The notes below the pieces were generated by a model that saw nothing but the letters and a program-made list of their open reading frames with translations, did no database searches and had not been told where the DNA came from. A stretch of DNA of 43,872 nt from Verrucomicrobiota bacterium (GTDB lineage Bacteria > Verrucomicrobiota > Verrucomicrobiia > Limisphaerales > UBA9464): positions 1 through 43,872 of the forward strand of contig WBXI01000008.1 of NCBI GenBank assembly GCA_008933025.1. Reading direction: 5' to 3'. Numbering within the stretch: the first letter of the stretch is position 1; the number at the start of each line of letters is the position of its first letter. Position numbers and translations under genes: made by a program. Positions 16,290 to 24,675 of the stretch are shown here, piece after piece.

Positions 16290-17063
16290 TCAGGGTTTCG
16301 CGGCGAGTTTGACGCGCTGGGCCTCGAGTTCCGGGCCGATGTCTTCCTGGTAGAAGTAGGCGTCCCGGCTGCCGCCGACGTTCCAGCTGTGCAGGAATAG
16401 CATTTGCTTGAAGAGCACCCAGCGCGCCGAACCGTCCATGGCCAGGTGGTTGCCACCCGCGGGGACCCCGGTGGCGGCCTTGTGCGGCGGCATGTTCTTG
16501 AAGGCGGTGTCGCGACCGCCGCCCCACTTGCCGTCGATCTTCAGGTTCGCATCCGCCGCCAGCGTCCAACCGGGACCGGATGTGGAGGTCTTGATCGGGC
16601 TGCGGGACTGGAACGATCCCGCCGGGTTCTGCCAACGGTCGATGCCGCCGAAGTATTGGTAGCCGAGGTTGAACTGTTGGTACTCGGGCTCGTGGGTCGG
16701 GAAGGTCGGACGGTTCGGGCAGGTCCACATCTTGGCGACGGACCGGTTGGTATCCACCGGCAGGCCGAGCTGCCGTGCGGAGAGGGCCTCGGGTTCGTTC
16801 ACAGAGATCTGCACCCAGTTGCCCCCGTCGAACCGCGCCTTGAGCAGCGTGTCCCGGTTGTCGAGCGCGTAGATCGACATGCCGATGCCGATCTGGCGGA
16901 GATTGCTCAGGCATTGGGTGCGCCGGGCCCGTTCCTTGGCCTTTGCCAGCGCCGGCAGGAGCATCCCCGCCAGGATCGCGATGATGGCGATCACCACCAA
17001 CAGTTCGATCAGGGTGAACGCCTGTCCACGCGACGACGCGCGCACGGAACGGATCGGGGGCAT
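16290..17063 (-). CDS. Type II pseudopilin-like protein (prepilin N-terminus)
   Basis: 257 residues. It has a short basic leader ending ASSRGQ, then [20 protein letters not shown], the class III prepilin signal: cleavage before the Phe-type residue, conserved Glu at mature position 5 and a long hydrophobic helix. The next segment, [20 protein letters not shown], then LRQIG, is typical of the expanded Verrucomicrobia/Planctomycetes family of pseudopilin-like proteins, which number tens to hundreds per genome and mostly stand alone. The C-terminal region ([14 protein letters not shown] ... [13 protein letters not shown]) resembles the DUF1559-like 'H-x-x-G' region seen in these proteins. No secretion machinery is encoded nearby. 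Start 17063 (MPPIRSV) or 17078 cannot be separated. Confidence 0.85.
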   Translation of the reverse strand: MPPIRSVRASSRGQAFTLIELLVVIAIIAILAGMLLPALAKAKERARRTQCLSNLRQIGIGMSIYALDNRDTLLKARFDGGNWVQISVNEPEALSARQLGLPVDTNRSVAKMWTCPNRPTFPTHEPEYQQFNLGYQYFGGIDRWQNPAGSFQSRSPIKTSTSGPGWTLAADANLKIDGKWGGGRDTAFKNMPPHKAATGVPAGGNHLAMDGSARWVLFKQMLFLHSWNVGGSRDAYFYQEDIGPELEAQRVKLAAKP

Positions 17064-17096
17064 TGAAGACGACAGCACCGGATCACCCCGGGCTTG

Positions 17097-18506
17097 TCAA
17101 GTTGGCGACCGCACCACGTCGCGAATCACCTCGCCGGACACGTCGGTGAGCCGGAAATCGCGGCCGGAATGCCGGTAGGTCAGCCGCTCGTGGTCCAATC
17201 CCAGCAGGTGCAGCATCGTGGCGTGGAGATCGTGCACGCTCGTCCGGTCCACTTCCGCGCGGAACCCGAAATCGTCCGTCGCGCCGTACGCCTGCCCGCC
17301 CTTCACCCCCCCGCCCGCCATCCACACGCTGAATCCATAATGGTTGTGGTCCCGGCCCAGCTTGGACTTCCCGCCGTCGCCGAGCTCGACCGAAGGCGTC
17401 CTTCCGAACTCGCCGCCCCACAGGATCAGCGTGTCGTCGAACAACCCGCGCTGCTTGAGGTCGGCCATGAACGCCGCGATCGGGCCGTCGATGTCCGCCG
17501 AATGGGTGCGGATGCCGGCCTCGATGTTCTCGTGGTGGTCCCACGGTTGCCCGGCGCCATGCCACAACTGGACGACCCGCACGCCGCGTTCCAGCAGGCG
17601 CCGCGCGATCAACGTCTGCCGTCCGTGCACGCTGTCCCCGTAGGCCGCCCGCACGTGCGCCGGCTCGCGCGAAATGTCGAAGGCATCCGACGCCTCCAAC
17701 TGCATGCGGAAGGCCAGTTCGAAGGACTCGATCCGCGCCTCCAGCCGGGAATCGCCGCCATGGGTTTCCCGATGGGCCTCGTTCAGCGCGCGGAGCAGGT
17801 CCAATTGGCGTCGTTGCGTGGCCGCGTCCGCATGCGGGCTCCGGATGTGCTCGATGAGCTTTTCCACGTCTCGGTTCTGCGGGTCGACGAAGGTTCCCTG
17901 CATCGCGCCGGGCAGGAACGCCGAGCGCCAGTTCTCGGAATCCTTGATCGGCATCCCGCCGGGGCACAGCGCCACGAACCCCGGCAGGTTCTGGTTCTCG
18001 CTGCCGAGACCGTACAGCGTCCAGGCCCCGAACGACGGGCGCACCTGCACGCTGTCGCCGCAGTTCATCAGCATCAGCGACGGCTCGTGGTTGGGCACCT
18101 GGGCATGCATCGAGCGGATCACCGCGATGTCGTCCGCGTGTGCCGCCGTCCTCGCGAAAAGCTCGCTGATCTCGAGCCCGCTCTGGCCGTGGCGCCGGAA
18201 CGCGAACGGCGACGGGAACGCCGCGCCGGTCTTGCGTTCGGTGCGGAGGTACCGGCCCGGGATCGGCTTGCCGGCATACCGCGCCAGCATCGGCTTGGGA
18301 TCGAAGGTGTCGACGTGGGAGGGGCCGCCGTTGAGGAAGAAATGCACCACCCGGCGGGCACGCGGCGCGTGGTGCGGCGGCCGCGGCGCCAGCGGCGAAC
18401 GGACGACCTCGCCCGCACGCGCCCGTTCCATGGCGGCCAACGACACGGCGCCCAGACCCATGCCGGCCCGCCGGAGGAAATCGCGGCGCGTGAGGAAAGG
18501 ATTCAT
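17097..18506 (-). CDS. Tat-exported DUF1501 protein
   Basis: 469 residues. A twin-arginine signal (TRRDFLRRAGMGLGAVSLAA) starts the protein, followed by the DUF1501 hallmark HFFLNGGPSHVDTFDPKPML near residue 55 and the late motif LILWGGEFGRTPSVE, then GRDHNHYGFSVWMAGGG. The fold resembles alkaline phosphatase/sulfatase superfamily enzymes, and metal-binding-type Asp/His residues are preserved (DTFD, DHNH). Members are abundant in Planctomycetes and Verrucomicrobiota and nearly always follow a DUF1549/DUF1553 gene, as here with 5 bases between the two. They are presumed to act together in the periplasm on polysaccharides; no reaction is proven. Confidence 0.92.
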   Translation of the reverse strand: MNPFLTRRDFLRRAGMGLGAVSLAAMERARAGEVVRSPLAPRPPHHAPRARRVVHFFLNGGPSHVDTFDPKPMLARYAGKPIPGRYLRTERKTGAAFPSPFAFRRHGQSGLEISELFARTAAHADDIAVIRSMHAQVPNHEPSLMLMNCGDSVQVRPSFGAWTLYGLGSENQNLPGFVALCPGGMPIKDSENWRSAFLPGAMQGTFVDPQNRDVEKLIEHIRSPHADAATQRRQLDLLRALNEAHRETHGGDSRLEARIESFELAFRMQLEASDAFDISREPAHVRAAYGDSVHGRQTLIARRLLERGVRVVQLWHGAGQPWDHHENIEAGIRTHSADIDGPIAAFMADLKQRGLFDDTLILWGGEFGRTPSVELGDGGKSKLGRDHNHYGFSVWMAGGGVKGGQAYGATDDFGFRAEVDRTSVHDLHATMLHLLGLDHERLTYRHSGRDFRLTDVSGEVIRDVVRSPT

Positions 18507-18511
18507 GGAGG

Positions 18512-21472
18512 TCAATCGACGAAAGCGAACTCGTTCGTGAGCAGCAGCACCTGCGCGTATTGCTCCCAAGCCTGCAGGGGCCCGGAGGCCCCGCCCGGAC
18601 CGGAGAACCCCGCGCGCGCATCCCAGCGTTCCGTGCCCGAAGCGATCACCGGTGCCCAAAGAAATTGGTCGTAGGCCAGGCCGCCGCCGATATCGACGAC
18701 GAAGTCGATCGTGTCGCCGGCCTTCACGGCGACCTCCGCCACGCCGAGGTCGGCCTTGCCGTGATGCACCGCGGCGGACGCGAGCAACCCGTGCCGGCTC
18801 GACACGACGAAGGCGCGGACGCCGTCGCCCTCGGAGGGTTCGTGGACGAGGTTGCCCGCGATGGAAACGGTCAGGTTTCGCGGCGCGATCCAGCGCCGGA
18901 CGCAGGCGTGGGCCGGGGTATTGCCCGGGTGCCCGCCGTCCGCGGTGAGCATGGCCCATCCGGTTTCCCCGCCGGGCAACGTGTCCGCGCCCTGCCACGC
19001 GGTGCCGGTGAAATGGGGCAATGCCGCGAACGACCGCAAACGATGCGCCACCGCGTCGTACCCGCCCCATCCATAGCGCCACGCCGTGGTTCCCCGGTCG
19101 GAGTCCGCTTGGGCGCGGACCCCGCCGGCCTCGGCGACGAACCGCAGGCCGGCCTCGGTTTCGGCACGGGTGGGCGCGCGTTGGAAGACGAGTTCGTGGA
19201 GGCGGCGGATCCGGGCCTCGCCCGGCACTCCCGCGGTCCGCCGTGCCAGGGACCGGGCCCGTTGCGCGGCGAACGGCCCGTTGAGAAAGTACAATCCCTG
19301 CTGCGGCACCGTCGTCTCGTGCCGCACCGACACGTGCAGGTCCGGGTTGGCGAAATCGAAGGTGCGCAACACGCCGGGCAGGAACTGCCGGTCGACGAAA
19401 CCGTAGACCGTCCGCCGCCGGTTGCCGCCATCGAGCAATTCCGCCGGCTTGCCTCCCATCGCGAGGTCCAGATCGCCGCCGGCGGCCAGCATGGCGTCGC
19501 GGACCTCCTCGAACTCGAGTCGCCGGCCGGGAAACACCGAGAGGAACCGGTTGTCCGGATCGGCCCCGGGCGCCCTTCCACCCGCCATCTGGTACACCGC
19601 GCTGCGCACGATCAACCGGTGCAGCGCCTTCACGCTCCAACCGTCCGCCATGAATCGTCGCGCCAGCCAGTCGAGCAATTCGGGATGGCTCGGCGGGCCC
19701 GCGCGCAGGCCGAAATCGCTGGCCGTGCCCACCAACCCCGTCCCGAAATGATGCTGCCACACGCGGTTGGCCATCACCCGTGCGGTCAGCGGATTCGACG
19801 GATCCACGATGGCCCGCGCCAGTTCCAGCCGGCCGCTGCCTTCCACGAAGGGCCTGCGCCCCTTTCCCGCGAGGATCCCGAGGAATTGCCGCGGCACTTC
19901 CGGCCCGGGCTGCGACGGACTCCCGCGCCGGAAGATCCGGGGATTGGGTTCCGGCGGCCGATCCACGAGGATCGTCGCCGCCGGCAATCCGAGTTCGATC
20001 CAGCGCCGGTCGACGTTGCCCTCCAGATTCCAGAGTTCCTCGGTGACGCGGGTCGGCAGCAGAAACTCGATGTTCGCGATCGGACTGTCGGGAACCACGG
20101 TGGGCGACCGGGGATCGTGCAGGAACCGCCGCAACGCCGCGAGGTCGGGATCGGCCTCCAATGCCGCCGGCCCGGCCGCGTCCGCGTCGCGGAACGCCTC
20201 GCCGTACCTCGCGGCCGCCTCGCGCAAACTGGCCACCGGTCGATCGAACGCGCGCGCGATCCGGAGATTGACCCGGGTTCCGGCAAACAGGCGGTCTAGA
20301 GTCGCCCGTGCCTGGCCGGCGAAGACCGTTCCCTCGAACGGCGCCAGTTCCGCGAGTCGGTGCCACGCGGCGAAGATCGGGTCGTCGCCCGCGCGCGTTC
20401 GGCTCAGATGGTCCCGCCAACACCGCACCGATTGCGGGATCAGGTCGCCGTCGCCCAACAATTGCCCGAAGTCGTCCTCGGGATACTGGTTCAACTCCAA
20501 TTGCGCCGCCAAGTAGTCCCCCGCGCGCGCCCGGAGCCGCGCGTTCGCCTCGGCGCGGCGTTGCGCGAGTTTTTCGGCGTACTTGCCCGCCCGTTCCCTC
20601 GCGGTGGCGTCGTCGACCGCCACCAGCGGCAATTGCCGCACGTCGCACCCGTGGAAAACGCCGTACAGCGAGTAGTAATCGGCCGTCGGGATGGGGTCGT
20701 ACTTGTGGTCGTGGCACCGCGCGCACGCCACCGTCAGTCCCAGCGTGGTCCGCGTCACCACGTCGATCCGGTCGTCGACGATGTCGTGGGTCACGCCCAG
20801 GAACCGGCGTCCCACCGTGATGAATCCCATCGCCGCGAGATCGGGAGAACTCTCGGGCACCAACCGGTCGCCCGCGATCTGGAGCAGCAGGAACCGGTCG
20901 TAGGGAAGATCCCGGTTGAAGGCCTGGATCACCCAGTCGCGATAGGCCGGCGCCTGGACGAATCGCCGTTCCTCGCGCCCGTAGACATAGCCCTTGGTGT
21001 CGGAATACCGGGCCAGATCGAGCCAATGCCGGCCCCAGCGTTCGCCGTACCGCGGGCTCGCCAGCAAACGGTCGATCCATCGGTCCACCGCCGGAAGCCC
21101 CTCGGCCGTCGCCTCGGCGACGAACGCCGCGGTCGCGGACGGATCGGGCGGCAGCCCGGTCAGGTCGAAACTCAGGCGGCGCAGCAGCGTCCGCGGATCG
21201 GCGGGCGGGGCCGGCTCGATCCCTTCCGATTCGAGCCGGGCAAAGACGAACCGATCGAGGTCGGTCTGCACGCGGGCGCCGTGCCGGACCGAGGGAGGGG
21301 CGACGACGCGCGGCGGCTGGAAAGCCCAGTGCCGGTCGGCATCCGGCGGGGGATGGACCGCGGCGTGGACGATCGCGGCGGCCAACCACAGCGACGGCGC
21401 GATGCGACGGACGGCGGACGACACGGCGCCGCCATGCACGGCCACGCGGGCCCGAGGGCCCGCGGCCAACAT
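18512..21472 (-). CDS. DUF1549/DUF1553 (planctomycete cytochrome-like) exported protein
   Basis: 986 residues from ATG 21472 with an N-terminal hydrophobic export signal (APSLWLAAAIVHAAV). The DUF1549 domain spans about residues 60-280: DRFVFARLESEGIEPAPPAD, LLRRLSFDLTGLPPDP, RYGERWGRHWLDLARYSDT. It contains TVACARCHDHKYDPI, whose CARCH is a CxxCH haem-attachment motif. DUF1553 spans about 570-820 (NPLTARVMANRVWQHHFGTG, SDFGLRAGPPSHPELLDWLA). The C-terminus (about 830-970) adds a beta-rich segment resembling carbohydrate-binding folds. Unlike many family members it lacks a separate N-terminal PSCyt1 domain. Operon with the DUF1501 gene. Likely periplasmic carbohydrate or sulfated-polymer metabolism, by association only. 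Confidence 0.9.
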   Translation of the reverse strand: MLAAGPRARVAVHGGAVSSAVRRIAPSLWLAAAIVHAAVHPPPDADRHWAFQPPRVVAPPSVRHGARVQTDLDRFVFARLESEGIEPAPPADPRTLLRRLSFDLTGLPPDPSATAAFVAEATAEGLPAVDRWIDRLLASPRYGERWGRHWLDLARYSDTKGYVYGREERRFVQAPAYRDWVIQAFNRDLPYDRFLLLQIAGDRLVPESSPDLAAMGFITVGRRFLGVTHDIVDDRIDVVTRTTLGLTVACARCHDHKYDPIPTADYYSLYGVFHGCDVRQLPLVAVDDATARERAGKYAEKLAQRRAEANARLRARAGDYLAAQLELNQYPEDDFGQLLGDGDLIPQSVRCWRDHLSRTRAGDDPIFAAWHRLAELAPFEGTVFAGQARATLDRLFAGTRVNLRIARAFDRPVASLREAAARYGEAFRDADAAGPAALEADPDLAALRRFLHDPRSPTVVPDSPIANIEFLLPTRVTEELWNLEGNVDRRWIELGLPAATILVDRPPEPNPRIFRRGSPSQPGPEVPRQFLGILAGKGRRPFVEGSGRLELARAIVDPSNPLTARVMANRVWQHHFGTGLVGTASDFGLRAGPPSHPELLDWLARRFMADGWSVKALHRLIVRSAVYQMAGGRAPGADPDNRFLSVFPGRRLEFEEVRDAMLAAGGDLDLAMGGKPAELLDGGNRRRTVYGFVDRQFLPGVLRTFDFANPDLHVSVRHETTVPQQGLYFLNGPFAAQRARSLARRTAGVPGEARIRRLHELVFQRAPTRAETEAGLRFVAEAGGVRAQADSDRGTTAWRYGWGGYDAVAHRLRSFAALPHFTGTAWQGADTLPGGETGWAMLTADGGHPGNTPAHACVRRWIAPRNLTVSIAGNLVHEPSEGDGVRAFVVSSRHGLLASAAVHHGKADLGVAEVAVKAGDTIDFVVDIGGGLAYDQFLWAPVIASGTERWDARAGFSGPGGASGPLQAWEQYAQVLLLTNEFAFVD

Positions 21473-21667
21473 GGGGGTGCGGGAAGGACGGATCACGACG
21501 ATGACGCGGGGGTGTGCGGGCAACCCTTGGGAACGCGCCGTGCCCGGTCAAGGTGGGCTTTGGCCACGATGGCCGCGTCGGGAAGGCGGCGGGAGATCCT
21601 CCGGAGGGACCGCCTTCCGAAGCGGCCCGGTTTTCGCACGGAGCCCGATGTCGTCCCCGAATGGCAA

Positions 21668-21701
21668 GCGGCGCCGGATCCCGAAAGGGACCCGGCGCCG
21701 C
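21668..21701 (-). terminator. Very strong hairpin after universal stress protein gene
   Basis: GCGGCGCCGG (21668-21677) pairs with CCGGCGCCGC (21692-21701), followed inward by one A/C mismatch, four more pairs (TCCC/GGGA) and a GAAA loop (TTTC on the minus strand). It lies 20 bases past the minus-strand stop at 21722. There is no T tract, so it is either a terminator that works without one or an mRNA 3'-end stabiliser. Confidence 0.55.
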
Positions 21702-21721
21702 AACTTGCACCTTCGCCCAAC

Positions 21722-22288
21722 TCAGGCGAAATCGTGTTCCTCGTCGCGCACCACGAGGACCGGGCACGGGGCATGCCGCACGATCTTCTCGGCGACGCTG
21801 CCCAGAAGGGCGTGCTTCAGTCCGGTGTAGCCGTGGGTCGAGACGATGATGAGGTCCACCTTGCCCGTCTTGGCATACTCGACGACTTCCTGCCACGCGC
21901 GTCCGTTGCGGACGACGGCCTCGGTCTTGACCCCGCCGCCGACGTTCGAGGCGAGCTCGGCGAGCTGCGACTCGAGCTCGCGGGTCCGTGCCTCCTCCAC
22001 GTCCGGGGGCAGCAACGGGACCACGGCGAAATCGGGCGGGTAGGCGAGGGGTTCGACGGCGTGGATCAACACCAGCGAGGCCTCGAACTGCTGCGCGAAC
22101 AACTTCGCGTAGTGGAGCGCCTTGCGGGACGGCTCCGAAAAATCGACCGGAACCAAAATCCGCGCGATGTGGAAGCGCATGGGCGAAAGCTCCAGCAACG
22201 GGACGGTGGCATGGCCGTGGCCACCTTTTCCGGACACGACGACCTTCACGCCGGAACCGCCGGCAGCCGTGGTTTTTTTCGAGGGCAT
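21722..22288 (-). CDS. Universal stress protein, UspA family
   Basis: 188 residues. A 36-residue Gly/Lys-rich leader precedes a single Usp domain: RILVPVDFSEPSRKALHYAK, FEASLVLIHAVEPL, and the ATP-site signature STHGYTGLKHALLGSVAEKI near residue 150, ending VRHAPCPVLVVRD. The G-x2-G-x9-G(S) spacing is that of ATP-binding members. These proteins help cells survive starvation, redox or energy stress, though the biochemical action is often unclear. The leader is longer than usual; MRFHIARILVPVD (ATG 22180) is the conventional family start and may be the real one. It follows the CBM48-like gene by 48 bases on the same strand and is ended by the hairpin at 21668-21701. Confidence 0.9.
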   Translation of the reverse strand: MPSKKTTAAGGSGVKVVVSGKGGHGHATVPLLELSPMRFHIARILVPVDFSEPSRKALHYAKLFAQQFEASLVLIHAVEPLAYPPDFAVVPLLPPDVEEARTRELESQLAELASNVGGGVKTEAVVRNGRAWQEVVEYAKTGKVDLIIVSTHGYTGLKHALLGSVAEKIVRHAPCPVLVVRDEEHDFA

Positions 22289-22336
22289 GGGATTTTGGGG
22301 ATATTGGTTGGGTTGACGGGCGAACCGTCCCGTTGG

Positions 22337-22684
22337 TTACGCGACGCGCAGCACCGAGTTGACGCCGCCAAAGGGATTGGGAATGGACTCGGTGGCGTTG
22401 GGATCGGGAAGCCAACGGCCATCGGCCACGAAGAGGTATTCGTACACGCCGGGTTCGAGGACGACTTCCTTTTCCCAGCGGCCGAGTCCCATGTCGATCA
22501 TGGGGAGGGTGGTGGCATGCCACTCGTTGAAGGTGCCGGCAAGATGCACCTCGCGGGCGCCGCCGAGGTGGACGTCGAAGCGCACCTTGCGGTGGTTGGA
22601 ACCGGCGTCGGGCGGCACGGGCGAAGCCGGTACCTCGGACGCGGGGACCTTTCGGGCGGCTCCACTGGAGCGTTTGGTTTTCAT
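22337..22684 (-). CDS. Free-standing CBM48 / AMPK-type glycogen-binding domain protein
   Basis: 115 residues. After a basic, low-complexity 30-residue leader, the rest is one early-set beta-sandwich of the CBM48/isoamylase-N type: VRFDVHLGGAREVHLAGTFN, EWHATTLPMIDMGLGRWEKE, VVLEPGVYEYLFVADGRWLP, DPNATESIPNPFGG. The conserved FNEW, VYEYLFVADG and DPN positions match glycogen- or starch-binding domains of AMPK beta subunits and branching enzymes. There is no catalytic domain attached, so it may tether something to glycogen or act as an independent binding protein. It is followed by the Usp gene and lies opposite a cyclic-nucleotide-binding protein, a setting that hints at energy or storage control, but that is inference. 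Confidence 0.85.
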   Translation of the reverse strand: MKTKRSSGAARKVPASEVPASPVPPDAGSNHRKVRFDVHLGGAREVHLAGTFNEWHATTLPMIDMGLGRWEKEVVLEPGVYEYLFVADGRWLPDPNATESIPNPFGGVNSVLRVA

Positions 22685-22855
22685 GACGGCAATTCGGTTG
22701 GATTTCCCATCCGGATTACGAATGGACCCTAACGCGGCCTGCCGCAAGCGCTCGCCCCGCTTTGGCCAAGGTCGGGCCGGAATTGGCCGCCCGGCGCGGA
22801 GGGGAGCACGCGGTTCGTGGTTTCCCCGCGGGAAACTCTCGGCCAAGCTACGGCA

Positions 22856-23320
22856 ATGGAATCGCCCAGTGCGTTCACGCTCGCGGAAACCGCCTTCCTG
22901 CGCGGGATGGATTGGCGGCATCTCGAAGCCATGGCGGCCTGTTCCATGGGCGTCGGGTTCCCGGCGGGCGAGCGGGTATTCCGGACCGGGGAACCCGCCA
23001 ACCGCTTTTATCTCATCCTGCGGGGCCGGGTGGCTCTGGAGGCCGTCGCCCCGGACGGAGCCAAGGTGCCGCTCCAGGTGATCGAGGCAGGCGACGTGCT
23101 CGGATGGTCGTGGCTGTTCCCGCCGCACCGGTGGCAGTTCGACGCCGTCACCCTCGAACCCGTCGAGGCGATCTTCTTCTACGGGACCCGTCTCCGCGAA
23201 TTCGCCGAGGAAGACCCGGCATTCTGCTGTGCGATCATGAAGCGGATGGCCGGCGTGCTCCTGACCCGGTTGCAGGCCACCCGCCGGAGCCTCGTCGAGC
23301 ACGTCCACCCGGCCCACTGA
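22856..23320 (+). CDS. Single-domain cyclic nucleotide-binding (Crp-like) protein
   Basis: 154 residues, one cNMP-binding beta-roll: VGFPAGERVFRTGEPANRFY, LILRGRVALEA and EAGDVLGWSWLFPPHRWQFD, then a C-terminal helix. The phosphate-binding-cassette region reads GDVLGWSWLFPPHRW instead of the FGELALL...R form of CRP, so cAMP binding is doubtful. This 'GWSW-PP' variant recurs in stand-alone bacterial proteins without a DNA-binding helix-turn-helix, and none is present here. It probably senses another ligand or acts by protein contact. ATG 22856 gives a normal start; GTG-frame sequence upstream (22817) is also open. It ends 11 bases from the convergent tyrS. Confidence 0.85.
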   Translation: MESPSAFTLAETAFLRGMDWRHLEAMAACSMGVGFPAGERVFRTGEPANRFYLILRGRVALEAVAPDGAKVPLQVIEAGDVLGWSWLFPPHRWQFDAVTLEPVEAIFFYGTRLREFAEEDPAFCCAIMKRMAGVLLTRLQATRRSLVEHVHPAH

Positions 23321-23331
23321 ACGCGGTCCGC

Positions 23332-24618
23332 TCAGCGGGCGGTGACCACGGTGTAGTTCCGCTTTCCCTTGCGGAGCAGGAGATGCCGGCCGAAGAGCAG
23401 GTCGGCGGAAGTCACCATGTGCCCGGCCTCGCCGAGGCGGACATTGTTGAGGTACAGCCCGCCGCCCTCGAGATCCTTCCGCGCCTGTCCCTTGCTCGCC
23501 GCAAGGCCGGCATGCACGAAAAGGTCGGGCACCGGCAGACCCGGCGCCGCCAACCGCTCCGCCCCGATGTCCCGGGTGGGAACCTCGCCGACGATCTCGG
23601 CAAAGGTGGCCTCGCCGACCCCGGCCAGGTCGCCGCCGAACAGGATCTCGGAAGCCCGCTGCGCCTCGAGCGTGGCATGCTCGCCGTGGATCAGGTCGGT
23701 CGCCGCCTTGGCGAGGGCTCGGTGTGCCGCGCGTTCGCCCGGGTTCGCCGCATGGCGTGCCTCGAGATCGGCGATTTCCCCGGCGCCGAGGAACGTGAAG
23801 AACTTCAGGTACCGCACCACGTCCCTGTCGTCCGTGTTGATCCAAAACTGGTAGAAGCGGTAGACGCTGGTGCGACGGGGATCGAGCCACACGGCGCCGC
23901 CCTCGGTCTTGCCGAACTTGGTGCCGTCGGACTTGGTGATCAGCGGCAACGTCAGGCCGATGGCCGCGCGTCCCAGTTTCTTCCGGATGAGATCGATGCC
24001 GGCGGTGATGTTGCCCCACTGGTCGCTGCCGCCGATCTGCAGGTCGCATCCATGGGTCCGGCAAAGCTCGAGGAAATCGAAGGCCTGCAACAACTGGTAG
24101 CTGAACTCGGTGTAACTGATGCCGGCCTCGCGGTCCTCCATGCGGGCGCGCACCGATTCCTTAGCCACCATTTGGTTCACCGTGAAGTGCTTCCCGATCT
24201 CCCGGAGGAAATCGAGGTAGGACATCGGCGCCGTCCAGTCGGCGTTGTCGACCAACCGCGCCGGGTTGGTGGTGGTCGCGAAATCCAGCAGGCGCGCCAA
24301 CTGGGGCCGGACCGCCGCCACGTTGGCGGCGATCTGTTCCTTGGTGAGCAACTGCCGCTCCTGCGATTTCCCGCTGGGATCGCCGATCGATCCCGTCGCG
24401 CCTCCGGCCACGGCGATCGGCAGGTGCCCGGCGTTCTGGAAGCGGCGCAGCGCGAGCAGCGGCACCAGATGGCCCACGTGGAGCGAGTCCGCCGTGGGAT
24501 CGAACCCGCAGTAGAGCGTGACCACGCCGGCCGCCAGCCGGCGTTCCAATTCCTCCAGGTCGGTGCAGTCGGACACCAGTCCGCGCCATTGGAGTTCCCC
24601 GATGATCGATGTGGCCAT
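23332..24618 (-). CDS. tyrS: Tyrosyl-tRNA synthetase
   Basis: 428 residues; charges tRNA-Tyr with tyrosine. The class I signatures are present: the HIGH-type motif at His47-His50 (SLHVGHLVPLLALRRFQ), the tyrosine pocket YTEFSYQLLQAFDFLEL and IGGSDQWGNI, and the KMSKS-type loop DGTKFGKTEGGAVWLD. The C-terminus has an S4-like RNA-binding module (GQARKDLEGGGLYLNNVRLG, then VTSADLLFGRHLLLRKGKRN). Length and order match bacterial TyrRS of the KFGKT type. ATG 24618 is the natural start; an extension to 24660 is Arg/Pro-rich. No T-box-like leader is seen in the short 57-base gap upstream. Confidence 0.97.
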   Translation of the reverse strand: MATSIIGELQWRGLVSDCTDLEELERRLAAGVVTLYCGFDPTADSLHVGHLVPLLALRRFQNAGHLPIAVAGGATGSIGDPSGKSQERQLLTKEQIAANVAAVRPQLARLLDFATTTNPARLVDNADWTAPMSYLDFLREIGKHFTVNQMVAKESVRARMEDREAGISYTEFSYQLLQAFDFLELCRTHGCDLQIGGSDQWGNITAGIDLIRKKLGRAAIGLTLPLITKSDGTKFGKTEGGAVWLDPRRTSVYRFYQFWINTDDRDVVRYLKFFTFLGAGEIADLEARHAANPGERAAHRALAKAATDLIHGEHATLEAQRASEILFGGDLAGVGEATFAEIVGEVPTRDIGAERLAAPGLPVPDLFVHAGLAASKGQARKDLEGGGLYLNNVRLGEAGHMVTSADLLFGRHLLLRKGKRNYTVVTAR

Positions 24619-24675
24619 GAGACGGACGCGAATTAGCGGGCGCGCCGGCCGCGGGAACAAGGGAAAACCTGCCGT

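Noticed and set aside
17097-22523. 1808-codon minus-strand frame read as one giant protein
   Set aside because: Only its last 470 codons (from 18506) are the DUF1501 gene; upstream it is the wrong frame of the DUF1549/1553, Usp and CBM48 genes, which have clear domains in other frames.
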